The notes below the pieces were generated by a model. That model searched no databases and was not told where the DNA came from. It worked only from the letters and a program-made list of their open reading frames with translations. The translations under genes and the position numbers were made by a program. This document shows, piece after piece, positions 1 to 5,533 of a stretch of DNA of 5,582 bases (positions are counted from its first letter, which is position 1; each line of letters starts with the position of its first letter). The stretch lies in contig CANPBV010000088.1 of assembly GCA_947572405.1 (NCBI GenBank), positions 1 through 5,582 on the forward strand, read 5' to 3'. The DNA comes from an uncultured Mycoplasmatota bacterium (GTDB lineage: Bacteria; Bacillota_I; Bacilli_A; RF39; UBA660).

Positions 1-245
1 TACATTTCTCTTTTTTATATGCAAGATTCTTTTTTGTTTTTTGGAAACATATTTGGTTTTATTTCAATAAAAAACGAAGCAATAATTTACTGCATCTTTC
101 GAAATGCAAATAATTGTTTCGTTTTTTATATTTGATGACTTATTGATCGTTTATAACCTTTTTAAATCATAATCCTTATAGGTAAATTCTGCTTTGTATT
201 TTTATTCAAAGTAATTGTCAAAGCGAAGTCAAGCTGTATGTTCTA
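1..245. other. non-coding stretch downstream of the HD gene
   Basis: These bases lie beyond the 3' end of the HD-domain gene. I see no open reading frame with a ribosome binding site on either strand. The only clear element is the long hairpin at 69-127. The rest is very AT-rich and holds only short chance-level repeats, such as CTTTG and CAAAG around 203-217. Confidence 0.6.
69..127. terminator. bidirectional rho-independent terminator
   Basis: The outer stem pairs AAAAAACGAA (69-78) with TTCGTTTTTT (118-127). It continues inward through 79-88 and 108-117 with one G-T pair and one mismatch. The inner part pairs GCAT (92-95) with ATGC (104-107). Both strands end the stem in a run of six T, so it can stop transcription from either side. 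It lies about 120 bases after the HD gene stop and is the natural end of that minus-strand transcript. It would also block reading coming from the left on the plus strand. Confidence 0.75.
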
Positions 246-824
246 TTAATGTTCAAGGAAATAAGTAGCTTCCATATCCGCCGTACTGAGTGCAAAGGCA
301 AGCGGATAATGTTGAAAAGTGTATGAAATGCTGTTAGGGTTATCATTGTTTGAAAATCCCATATGATAGCGTATCGCAAATGCTTCTTCGCGGGTAAGAC
401 GCATGAATCCGGTTATGATATAAACACTTTTCTCACCATGACCGTATGGTAAATCATCCTGATATTCAAATACCTCAATCTGTTGCCATTCTCCGTCTAT
501 TTTCTTATTGCGAGTTCCAACTTTATAACAATTTATTTTACAAATATCATGTAATAAGGCAACGATAGCCAAGGATTCTTCACTGTAATTCATATGATAC
601 AGTTCTTTTACTCGATTTCGCTCCACGTAATCCTTTAAGCAATGGTATACATTCAGAGAATGCTCCACAAGACCGCCTCGATATGATCCGTGATATCGCG
701 TACTTGCAGGAGCAGTAAAAAAATCAGATTGTGAACTGCAAAGGTATTCTAGTAATTTATCTGCACCCTCTCTTTTTATTAAGTTTTTATAAATAGTAAT
801 AAACTCTTCTTTATATTGTGACAT
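246..824 (-). CDS. HD-superfamily phosphohydrolase
   Basis: A 192-aa protein with the full set of HD-superfamily metal ligands: H45 in YHGS, H55 in GLVEHSLNV, the H92-D93 doublet in ALLHDICK, H129 in GHGEKS, H154 in IRYHMG, and D183 in STADMEA. Known HD enzymes hydrolyse phosphomonoesters or phosphodiesters (nucleotides, cyclic dinucleotides, RNA ends) using one or two metal ions. The GGLVEHSLNV and HGEKS pattern recalls the HD domain of YhaM-type 3'-5' exonucleases, but the N-terminal OB domain of YhaM is missing, so the substrate is unknown. It is probably cytoplasmic, with no signal peptide or membrane segment. The frame is open upstream to an ATG at 971, but I chose the ATG at 824 because AGGAGG (833-838) sits 8 bases upstream and no such site precedes 971. 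The 49 extra residues look like read-through of AT-rich intergenic DNA. It is divergent from the resolvase gene. Confidence 0.88.
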   Translation of the reverse strand: MSQYKEEFITIYKNLIKREGADKLLEYLCSSQSDFFTAPASTRYHGSYRGGLVEHSLNVYHCLKDYVERNRVKELYHMNYSEESLAIVALLHDICKINCYKVGTRNKKIDGEWQQIEVFEYQDDLPYGHGEKSVYIITGFMRLTREEAFAIRYHMGFSNNDNPNSISYTFQHYPLAFALSTADMEATYFLEH

Positions 825-857
825 ATGAAAATCCTCCTGTCCTTTTTGTATTATTTT

Positions 858-887
858 ATCATATTGCGATAGGATAACGTATATTAA
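858..887 (-). promoter_or_regulatory. possible promoter of the HD gene
   Basis: Read on the minus strand, TTAATA (882-887) and TATGAT (858-863) are 18 bases apart. They match the sigma-A -35 and -10 boxes at 4/6 and 5/6. Transcription would start near 851, leaving a leader of about 26 bases containing the AGGAGG site. In DNA this AT-rich such a match is weak evidence. Its position agrees with the start at 824 and not with a start at 971. Confidence 0.35.
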
Positions 888-1007
888 ATTAATTTGATTT
901 GCAATTATATTGAGAAAGTTTTTTATAGCATATATCGTAAATAAAGTTCTTTTTGCATTTAAATTATCCATGTTGATATTTCATCACTTTTTTAAACTAA
1001 CAATGCA

Positions 1008-1037
1008 TTGAAGTATGTATTTCATATAAAATATACT
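1008..1037 (+). promoter_or_regulatory. resolvase gene promoter
   Basis: TTGAAG (1008-1013) and TATACT (1032-1037) are 18 bases apart and match the -35 and -10 consensus at 4/6 and 5/6. Transcription would begin near 1044, about 40 bases before the resolvase ATG. The two boxes are almost entirely contained in the palindrome at 1011-1038, which suggests that the recombinase or another dimeric protein bound there would shut off the promoter. Confidence 0.55.
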
Positions 1038-1038
1038 T
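1011..1038. repeat. 28-bp imperfect palindrome, possible resolvase site
   Basis: AAGTATGTATT (1011-1021) is matched by AAAATATACTT (1028-1038). The arms are complementary at 9 of 11 positions, with the outer six perfect, around a 6-base centre whose middle dinucleotide is AT. Known resolvases of the gamma-delta/Tn3 type bind 28-bp crossover sites with 12-bp half-sites and a central AT, and often control their own promoter. The size and position here fit that model. No accessory sites II and III were recognised, so this may be only an operator. Confidence 0.45.
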
Positions 1039-1083
1039 TGCCATTTATAATTAAATTATTTTTAAAGATCAAGGAGGATTTTT

Positions 1084-1689
1084 ATGGCTGATGTATATGG
1101 TTATGTAAGAGTATCAACAAAGGATCAAAATGAAGATCGACAAATGATTGCTTTAAAGGAAAAGAAGGTGCCTTTAGATTCAATATTTATGGATAAGCAG
1201 TCAGGTAAAGATTTTAAACGACCGCAATATCAAAAACTAATTGAAAATATACATAATGGTGATTTGCTTTATATTATGAGTATTGATCGTTTAGGTCGCA
1301 ATTATGAAGAAATTCAGCATCAGTGGCGAATCTTAACGAAGGAGATTGGAGCCGATATTTGTGTGTTAGATATGCCGTTACTCGACACAAGAAAGGGTAA
1401 AGATCTTATGGGTTCTTTTATAGCTGATCTTGTTTTACAGATTTTATCCTTTGTGGCTGAGTCTGAGCGAGTGAATATTCAAAAACGGCAGCAGCAGGGA
1501 ATTGCGGCCGCAAAAGCAAAAGGAGTAAAATTTGGTCGTCCTTCGTTAGCTGTACCGGATAATTTTCCTATGATGGTGGAGCATTGGCGAATGAAAGAAA
1601 TTGATTTAGATGTCTTGCTTCAAGAGTGTAGGATCAGTAAATCAACCTTTTATCGCAGAATCAGAAGGAGTGTAAATACACAGAATTAA
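1084..1689 (+). CDS. small serine recombinase (resolvase/invertase family)
   Basis: A 201-aa protein, within the usual size range for Tn3-type resolvases and Gin/Hin-type invertases. The N-terminal catalytic domain shows YVRVSTKDQ with R9 and nucleophile S11, Q20, then SIDRLGRNY with D68, R69 and R72, the residues that assemble the active site in gamma-delta resolvase. The long dimerisation helix follows (SFVAESER about 122-129, then a basic stretch and an Ala-rich segment to 146). GVKFGRPS (147-154) is the hinge into a C-terminal helix-turn-helix of about 158-194 (ISKSTFYRRIRR). The family makes double-strand breaks through a 5'-phosphoserine and rejoins DNA at paired sites. AAGGAGG (1071-1077) lies 6 bases before the ATG. 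The gene is divergent from the HD gene. It could resolve cointegrates or plasmid multimers, or invert a segment; the sequence does not decide. Whether it acts on the repeats flanking the operon to its right is unknown. Confidence 0.93.
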   Translation: MADVYGYVRVSTKDQNEDRQMIALKEKKVPLDSIFMDKQSGKDFKRPQYQKLIENIHNGDLLYIMSIDRLGRNYEEIQHQWRILTKEIGADICVLDMPLLDTRKGKDLMGSFIADLVLQILSFVAESERVNIQKRQQQGIAAAKAKGVKFGRPSLAVPDNFPMMVEHWRMKEIDLDVLLQECRISKSTFYRRIRRSVNTQN

Positions 1690-1726
1690 AAAAGAAAAGT
1701 GTCAAAAATCCTACCTTTTGACACTT
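1688..1726 (-). terminator. minus-strand terminator behind the resolvase gene
   Basis: A perfect 11-bp stem pairs AAGTGTCAAAA (1697-1707) with TTTTGACACTT (1716-1726) around an 8-base loop. On the minus strand it is followed by TTCTTTTTT, which overlaps the resolvase stop codon. On the plus strand no T run follows, so as a resolvase terminator it would be poor, although the stem itself may stabilise the 3' end. On the minus strand it would protect the resolvase gene from antisense reading, including from the promoter at 1740-1768. Confidence 0.7.
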
Positions 1727-1739
1727 AATGAGTATTTAT

Positions 1740-1768
1740 ATTCTAGCTTAAATTGTAATCAGTGTCAA
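1740..1768 (-). promoter_or_regulatory. near-consensus orphan promoter
   Basis: On the minus strand TTGACA (1763-1768, a perfect -35) and TAGAAT (1740-1745, 5/6 for the -10) are exactly 17 bases apart. Transcription would begin near 1733 and reach the terminator stem at 1726-1697 within about ten bases. It can therefore make only a short RNA of roughly 45 bases that ends at the resolvase stop codon. No gene lies between. It may be the remains of a displaced gene, or it may make a tiny regulatory RNA. Confidence 0.55.
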
Positions 1769-1797
1769 TAGTTTTTATTAATTATTTTAATCATGCC

Positions 1798-1846
1798 TGA
1801 AGTGAAAAGTTAAATTCCACTTCAAAGGGTAAAAAATGGAATTCAG
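1798..1846 (+). repeat. 49-bp palindromic repeat, left copy
   Basis: The first 27 bases form a hairpin with TGAAGTG (1798-1804) and CACTTCA (1818-1824) as perfect 7-bp arms and a 13-base loop. They match the copy at 5534-5560 at 23 of 27 positions without gaps. The outer tail TGGAATTCAG (1837-1846) matches TGGAAATCAG in the other copy at the same distance. A second, competing stem pairs AATTCCA (1813-1819) with TGGAATT (1837-1843). Both copies point the same way and enclose the three-gene operon. Confidence 0.65.
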
Positions 1847-1852
1847 TCTTTC

Positions 1853-1875
1853 AGTAAATTCTAGTTGAATTTACT
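1853..1875. repeat. perfect 9-bp inverted repeat
   Basis: AGTAAATTC (1853-1861) and GAATTTACT (1867-1875) are exact reverse complements around a 5-base loop TAGTT. There is no T run on either side, so it is not a normal terminator. It sits 7 bases beyond the left copy of the 49-bp repeat and has no counterpart visible next to the right copy, where the window ends. Confidence 0.5.
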
Positions 1876-1948
1876 CTTACATAATGGCATTGTTTATATG
1901 GCTGACAGCGTCACTTTAGAAAGGCTGATTTTTTATGAATGCTATCTC

Positions 1949-1978
1949 AAACAAAAACAAACACCTCTCTCTTAGGTG
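1949..1978 (-). terminator. small terminator-like hairpin competing with an upstream stem
   Basis: Read on the minus strand, CACCT (1974-1978 reversed) and AGGTG (1962-1966 reversed) form a 5-bp stem with a 7-base loop, followed by TTTGTTTTTGTTT. The CACC half is also part of the 14-bp stem 1975-1988/2005-2018, so the two cannot form together. That is the layout of a transcription attenuator. The stem is short, so it would be a weak terminator at best. Confidence 0.35.
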
Positions 1979-2032
1979 AATGGTAATAAGGAAGTATTGA
2001 AAACTATTACTATTTACCGACAAACAGGGTGT
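1961..2032. ncRNA. candidate structured RNA or attenuator leader
   Basis: An outer stem ACACCT (1961-1966) with GGGTGT (2027-2032) encloses two 8-base internal-loop strands. It then leads to a 14-bp inner stem at 1975-1988 and 2005-2018 (two G-U pairs on the plus strand) with a 16-base apical loop. On the plus strand it is followed directly by the strong terminator at 2033-2086, so 1961-2087 could be a small RNA. On the minus strand the same bases read as antiterminator then terminator. I do not recognise a known RNA family, and no clear promoter was found for either direction. Confidence 0.35.
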
Positions 2033-2087
2033 AAAATGAAATACGCATATCACTTGATTACAGGTTGATATGCGTGTTTTCATTTTT
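2033..2087. terminator. long bidirectional terminator hairpin
   Basis: ACGCATATCA (2043-2052) pairs perfectly with TGATATGCGT (2066-2075) around a 13-base loop. After a one-base asymmetry the stem goes on with AAAATGAAA (2033-2041) against TTTCATTTT (2078-2086), for about 19 paired positions. The plus strand ends in CATTTTTC and the minus strand in ATTTCATTTT. It can act in either direction and would be a second stop for operon transcripts that pass 2128-2153. Confidence 0.65.
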
Positions 2088-2124
2088 CTCTAAATGCTTA
2101 CGGTCTATATGTCAGCATTTAGAG
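2088..2124. repeat. perfect 11-bp hairpin without T tail
   Basis: CTCTAAATGCT (2088-2098) and AGCATTTAGAG (2114-2124) are exact complements around a 15-base loop. Neither strand has a T run after the stem, so it is unlikely to terminate by itself. It sits between two terminators downstream of the operon. A role in 3'-end stability of the operon mRNA, or in protein binding, is possible but not shown. Confidence 0.5.
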
Positions 2125-2127
2125 GTT

Positions 2128-2153
2128 AAAAAAGCCTTATTTTATGCGGCTTT
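2128..2153 (-). terminator. terminator of the HTH-methyltransferase-ATPase operon
   Basis: On the minus strand AAAGCC (2148-2153) pairs with GGCTTT (2131-2136) around an 11-base loop, and six T in a row end the structure. It is the first T-tailed hairpin after the stop codon of the ATPase gene, about 95 bases downstream. Confidence 0.65.
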
Positions 2154-2247
2154 CAGAGACCGAAATAGCCAAAGTAATGATAGTATATTCAAACCATCAA
2201 AAATGCACTTCTAACCGTCCCTTAATGGCATCTTGGTTTATTCAAAC

Positions 2248-4146
2248 CTAATTAGAAACTATTTTTACCAATGTTTCTAAATAAGTTTTATTATCATTTC
2301 TACTTTTTGGGGTGTATCCTAATTTGTTGCAGATATATTCAATTTTCTGGCAAAAAATATCTTGACTTAGCTTAGACATATAAAGCGTTCCGTCACTATC
2401 TCTAGAACTATAATGCCATTGTTGTTCGTCATCTAATGGGTGTTCAGGTCGAAAATCTCTAATATTGAAGATTTTATGTTCAATTTGCGTAATCCAAGCA
2501 GCTCCTACTTCTGTTAATGCACCCCACGATTGTTTTGTATTATGGCTCGTAACGAAGATTACATACATTTTTTGAGTTGAATAACTGTCTACAAAGAAAT
2601 CCCTTAAATAGCTATATATTCCGCTTTTCCCGACATCGCCTTCTGGAATTCTAGATACTTCATCGTCACAATTTGTATATATTATATCTTCTGGTGGAAC
2701 ACTGTTATATAATAGCAGTGCATAAACAATGTCTGCTAAATCTTTGTCAGGATATGTTTGACTTATCAATATTTTTTTCTTTTGTGAGTCAATAATGCTT
2801 TTAATTCCCATATCCGGACTATTTGAATTAATTTCATCTGATAATATGCTTTCAACTTCTTCAATTTGTGTTTCTTTTATTCCAAATCTCTGTGAAATCC
2901 TACTTGCAGCTTTTTTGCTTGCATTCTTTCTAAATTTATCAACTGAATGACGAAAATTAGCTTCATTTTTTCTCTGCTGTTCAAGTTTCATTTCTTCTTT
3001 TTCTTTTTTGTTCAAATCGACAAAAACATCACGCATTTTTAATATCTCAGGCAAAAGGATATTTCTTACATAATCCAAAACGGCTTGATATCTTGGATCG
3101 TCTGACTTATAGCCTTGTCTATTACTTAATGCCATATCTGGAAGTTCAGTCAATTCAAAAATATCAACGTGAAGTTGACCAACCACATATACTTCTGGTA
3201 ATTTGTTTTGACCAACCAAAGGAAGTATATTAAACTCCCCCATTTTGTTATTTGCGTATAAAGAAATAAAGTTATCAGGAAAATCGGTCAACTCGGCTTT
3301 TCTTCCTCTGGTGGATAAGTACGTACCTATCCACCCTTTAATTTCAACATTATATGAATGTTCTTCATTAAATCTATCTTTCATAGAAATTGGAGTTGAA
3401 TAGATAGAGTGATTTTTAAGCAATTCATCTTTTTTATTCTCAAATGATGTTTTAAAATACTCATTTAAATATGTAAATTCATCACCCAAAGTAATTAATG
3501 TTGATAGTTCAGAAATCATCTCTTTATCAAAATCTTTGATAATTTCTACATCATTCCCACGTATTAAATGTATTTGAAAATTTTCGTCAACTAAAGGAAA
3601 AATTTTCAATAGATTTCTTTTAATTGCTTTCAATGTACTATGCAATTTGTACTGTGGATTTTTCATAACGACAGCAGTACCACTGTTCGTTATTTTATTA
3701 AAAATAATATCATCATCAGGTATAGGTGTTAATAAATTATCGTTATTGATGTGACGAGATAAAATAAATCCTGATTTTTCACCGTTTGATATTGTTTTGA
3801 TTAATACATTTTCTGATACAGATAAGGCAGCAAGCTTGCCAACACCTTTTCTTCCCATCTTTTTTCTTTTTAGGGAATGTGTAACGGATTCTGAGTCGTT
3901 ATTTCTTGATACTTCAGCAACACTTAAATATTTCTTTATATCTCCATTCTCATAAGACATTCCTTTTCCGTCGTCTTCAACTGTTATGTCATCTTTATTA
4001 GAAATAATATAGACATTATGTGCTTCAGCATCATAGGCATTAGCAATTAATTCAGCTAAAATATAATAAATATTTGTATATAAGCTTGGACCTAATAATT
4101 CTAAAATTCGTGGGTCAATACTTAATTTATATTCTTTATTATTCAT
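2248..4146 (-). CDS. GHKL (MORC/MutL-like) ATPase with C-terminal TIR-like domain
   Basis: A 632-aa protein. The N-terminal GHKL ATPase has the N box AELIANAYDA (31-40) with catalytic-base E32 and magnesium ligand N36, the G1 box VEDDGKGM (56-63), the G2 box GRKGVGK (98-104) and a GT at 156-157. A second-fold transducer region (about 265-370) carries a candidate phosphate-contacting lysine in ANNKMG (K301) and ALSNRQGYK (339-347). A charged coiled-coil-like stretch follows (about 376-400). Residues 457-560 look like a TIR fold: KILISQTYPDKDLADIV first strand and helix, an IPEGD loop (500-504), SYLRDFF, YVIFVTSHN strand, then ALTEVGAAW with E546 as candidate NADase glutamate. C5-methyltransferase-linked MORC-like ATPases are known in restriction-modification-like loci. 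Here the TIR-like domain would be the effector. GGAGG (4156-4160) lies 9 bases before the ATG, inside the methyltransferase gene; the two genes overlap by 8 bases, so translation is likely coupled. Alternative for the C-terminus: another Rossmann-like nucleotide-binding domain. Confidence 0.88.
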   Translation of the reverse strand: MNNKEYKLSIDPRILELLGPSLYTNIYYILAELIANAYDAEAHNVYIISNKDDITVEDDGKGMSYENGDIKKYLSVAEVSRNNDSESVTHSLKRKKMGRKGVGKLAALSVSENVLIKTISNGEKSGFILSRHINNDNLLTPIPDDDIIFNKITNSGTAVVMKNPQYKLHSTLKAIKRNLLKIFPLVDENFQIHLIRGNDVEIIKDFDKEMISELSTLITLGDEFTYLNEYFKTSFENKKDELLKNHSIYSTPISMKDRFNEEHSYNVEIKGWIGTYLSTRGRKAELTDFPDNFISLYANNKMGEFNILPLVGQNKLPEVYVVGQLHVDIFELTELPDMALSNRQGYKSDDPRYQAVLDYVRNILLPEILKMRDVFVDLNKKEKEEMKLEQQRKNEANFRHSVDKFRKNASKKAASRISQRFGIKETQIEEVESILSDEINSNSPDMGIKSIIDSQKKKILISQTYPDKDLADIVYALLLYNSVPPEDIIYTNCDDEVSRIPEGDVGKSGIYSYLRDFFVDSYSTQKMYVIFVTSHNTKQSWGALTEVGAAWITQIEHKIFNIRDFRPEHPLDDEQQWHYSSRDSDGTLYMSKLSQDIFCQKIEYICNKLGYTPKSRNDNKTYLETLVKIVSN

Positions 4147-5203
4147 CTTCTTTAGCCTCCTTTATTACCATTTTCTTTGGTAAACTATTTATTATGCTAT
4201 CTCCTATTATTTCTCCCAGACGAGGGGGCACTGCATTACCAATATGACGTGCTATTGATTTTAAACATATATCGTCATCATCACTTACAAAAGAATAATC
4301 CTCTGGGAATGATTGTAATAATGCACCCTCTCGCAAAGTTAACGCTCTATTTTGAACAGGGTGTCCAAATCTGCCGGTGCCATAACCAGTAAATTGTGTA
4401 GTTATTGTTGGCGAAAGTCCATCCCAACCCATTCTTCCATATACAGAACTATAAGATTTGCCTGTATCTTTTTTGTGGCACTTTAAAATTAGTTCCTCCG
4501 GCCAATCTCTCCATGTTCCATTTGGCTTAGACGCTTTAATTCTTTGTAAGTTTGTCTTGTTTAATGATGAAGATATATGTAATCTATCTGTCGGACACAT
4601 TTGACCTGCTTCTACCTTTGGAAGATTTCCAATTACTTCTCTAACCGTGGTGTGTTTTTTGGAATGGGTTGGTGGAACTAAAATTATATCTCTTTTCTTT
4701 GAAGCTAATAATATTAATCTTCTACGGCTTTGTGCAACTCCGTAATTAGCTACATTTACAATCGAAAAAGACACATTATAATTTAAAGTTTTTAATGTAT
4801 TAACAAAATCATCAAAAACTTTTTCTTGAACTAATTCGGGAACATTTTCCATTGAAATAATATGAGGTTTGCACTCAGAAATGATTCTTGCAAATTCATA
4901 TAATAAAGACCAATCTTTGTGTTTTTGCCGGTTCTTTTTGTCTTTTTGATGACTTGAAAAAGGTTGACAGGGAGCACACCCTACCAAAATCTTTACTTTA
5001 TAACCACGAAGTAGTTTTTTTATATCTTTACCAGTTACTTCATCTATACTTTTATGAATAAATTTAGAGGCATTATTGTATTCAAATGCATATTTGCATG
5101 TCTCGTCTAAATCTATTCCGGCAACAACGTTTATTCCTGCTTTCTGTAATCCGCAGGTCAATCCGCCAACTCCACAAAATAAGTCAACCGCACCTATACT
5201 CAT
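4139..5203 (-). CDS. DNA cytosine-5 methyltransferase
   Basis: A 354-aa enzyme of the Dcm family that transfers a methyl group from S-adenosylmethionine to C5 of cytosine. All main motifs are in order: I, DLFCGVGGL (7-15), the SAM site; IV, GCAPCQPFS (75-83) with nucleophile C79; VI, MENV (118-121) with E119; VIII, QSRRRLILL (158-166); IX, RALTLREGALLQSFP (286-300); X, GNAVPP (322-327). The short region between VIII and IX (about 172-265, with YSSVYGRMGWDGLSPT at its end) is the target-recognition part; the target sequence cannot be read from it. The ATG at 5203 puts motif I at the usual distance from the N-terminus. Its ribosome site AGGA (5215-5218) is weaker and 11 bases away. It follows the HTH gene by 35 bases and overlaps the ATPase gene. 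Likely role: marking host DNA so that the partner ATPase/TIR protein is not triggered, by analogy to restriction-modification loci. Confidence 0.95.
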   Translation of the reverse strand: MSIGAVDLFCGVGGLTCGLQKAGINVVAGIDLDETCKYAFEYNNASKFIHKSIDEVTGKDIKKLLRGYKVKILVGCAPCQPFSSHQKDKKNRQKHKDWSLLYEFARIISECKPHIISMENVPELVQEKVFDDFVNTLKTLNYNVSFSIVNVANYGVAQSRRRLILLASKKRDIILVPPTHSKKHTTVREVIGNLPKVEAGQMCPTDRLHISSSLNKTNLQRIKASKPNGTWRDWPEELILKCHKKDTGKSYSSVYGRMGWDGLSPTITTQFTGYGTGRFGHPVQNRALTLREGALLQSFPEDYSFVSDDDDICLKSIARHIGNAVPPRLGEIIGDSIINSLPKKMVIKEAKEDE

Positions 5204-5238
5204 TTATGTTCACTTCCTAAAATTGTTATCGTTATATA

Positions 5239-5433
5239 TCATTTATTCTTTACTTTAATATATTTACCACTCCTAATACGAGCGTCTTTGGGTTTTTCTG
5301 TGTCTGCTGGCATTAACCACACGCCCGCTGTTTTGATAGCGCCTTTAATTCTATTTTCTTCACATAACTTTGTTATTCTGCGTTGTGTAATATTCCATTT
5401 TAAACTTGCTTGTTTTGTTGTAAGAAAATCCAC
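5239..5433 (-). CDS. small winged-HTH DNA-binding regulator
   Basis: A 64-aa protein beginning (M)DFLTTKQASLKWNIT. Residues 4-28 form a MerR/excisionase-like helix-turn-helix (TTKQASLKWNI then RRITKLCEENRI). The wing follows as GAIKTAGVWLMPADTEKP (31-48), and a basic tail SGKYIKVKNK closes the protein. Small proteins of this pattern are common beside Bacillota mobile and defence genes. The frame opens at a TTG at 5451, but I chose the GTG at 5433 because GAGG (5442-5445) lies 8 bases upstream of it, and the TTG lies within or next to the promoter with no ribosome site. It is the first gene of the operon. With a palindrome over its own promoter it is a good candidate for an autoregulator that sets the timing of methyltransferase and ATPase/TIR expression, like C proteins of restriction-modification systems, although it is not of the classic C-protein HTH_3 type. 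Confidence 0.75.
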   Translation of the reverse strand: MDFLTTKQASLKWNITQRRITKLCEENRIKGAIKTAGVWLMPADTEKPKDARIRSGKYIKVKNK

Positions 5434-5452
5434 TTGGCATACCTCGCACAAT

Positions 5453-5473
5453 TATAATATTGCTAATATTATA
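5453..5473. promoter_or_regulatory. candidate operator: perfect 9-bp-arm palindrome
   Basis: TATAATATT (5453-5461) and AATATTATA (5465-5473) are exact reverse complements around GCT. The site covers the -10 box and the expected transcription start of the operon promoter. It is thus placed for repression by a dimeric DNA-binding protein, most simply the HTH protein encoded just downstream. The low complexity (A and T only in the arms) means chance and overlap with the -10 sequence are partly responsible. Confidence 0.5.
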
Positions 5474-5496
5474 TACTCTAATCGGAACAAAGTCAA
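5468..5496 (-). promoter_or_regulatory. main promoter of the HTH-methyltransferase-ATPase operon
   Basis: On the minus strand TTGACT (5491-5496) and TATAAT (5468-5473) are 17 bases apart. They match the sigma-A consensus at 5/6 and 6/6. Transcription should begin near 5461, giving a leader of about 28 bases before the GTG at 5433. I saw no comparably good promoter between the three genes, so it probably serves all of them. Confidence 0.75.
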
Positions 5497-5533
5497 TATC
5501 AAACACGATTATTTTGTAATTTTATATGAATGG

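Larger units (their letters stand above)
1690..2247. other. gene-free region dense in inverted repeats
   Basis: No reading frame of plausible length with a ribosome binding site is present on either strand. Instead there are at least seven inverted repeats in under 460 bases: 1697-1726, 1798-1824, 1853-1875, 1975-2018, 2033-2086, 2088-2124 and 2131-2153. Several are terminators, and each is described separately where it can be supported. The region separates the resolvase gene from the tail-facing end of the methyltransferase/ATPase operon. Confidence 0.7.

Noticed and set aside
825..971. N-terminal extension of the HD protein to an ATG at 971
   Set aside because: No ribosome binding site precedes 971, while AGGAGG lies 8 bases before the ATG at 824. 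The possible promoter at 858-887 would also fall inside the longer frame.
2101..2162. Possible pseudoknot between CGGTCT (2101-2106, hairpin loop) and AGACCG (2157-2162)
   Set aside because: A 6-base complement within about 100 bases is expected by chance, and nothing else supports the pairing.
2186..2248. 10-base direct repeat TATTCAAACC at 2186-2195 and 2239-2248
   Set aside because: It is short and isolated in AT-rich DNA, and the second copy overlaps the ATPase stop codon by one base. Not enough to call a duplication or target site.
4177..4392. Plus-strand frame of 71 codons inside the methyltransferase gene
   Set aside because: It is antisense to conserved methyltransferase motifs IX and X, has no ribosome site, and shows no domain pattern.
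5434..5451. TTG start at 5451 for the HTH protein
   Set aside because: It lies next to the predicted transcription start with no ribosome site ahead of it. The GTG at 5433 has GAGG at the right distance and begins just before the conserved FLTTKQA motif.
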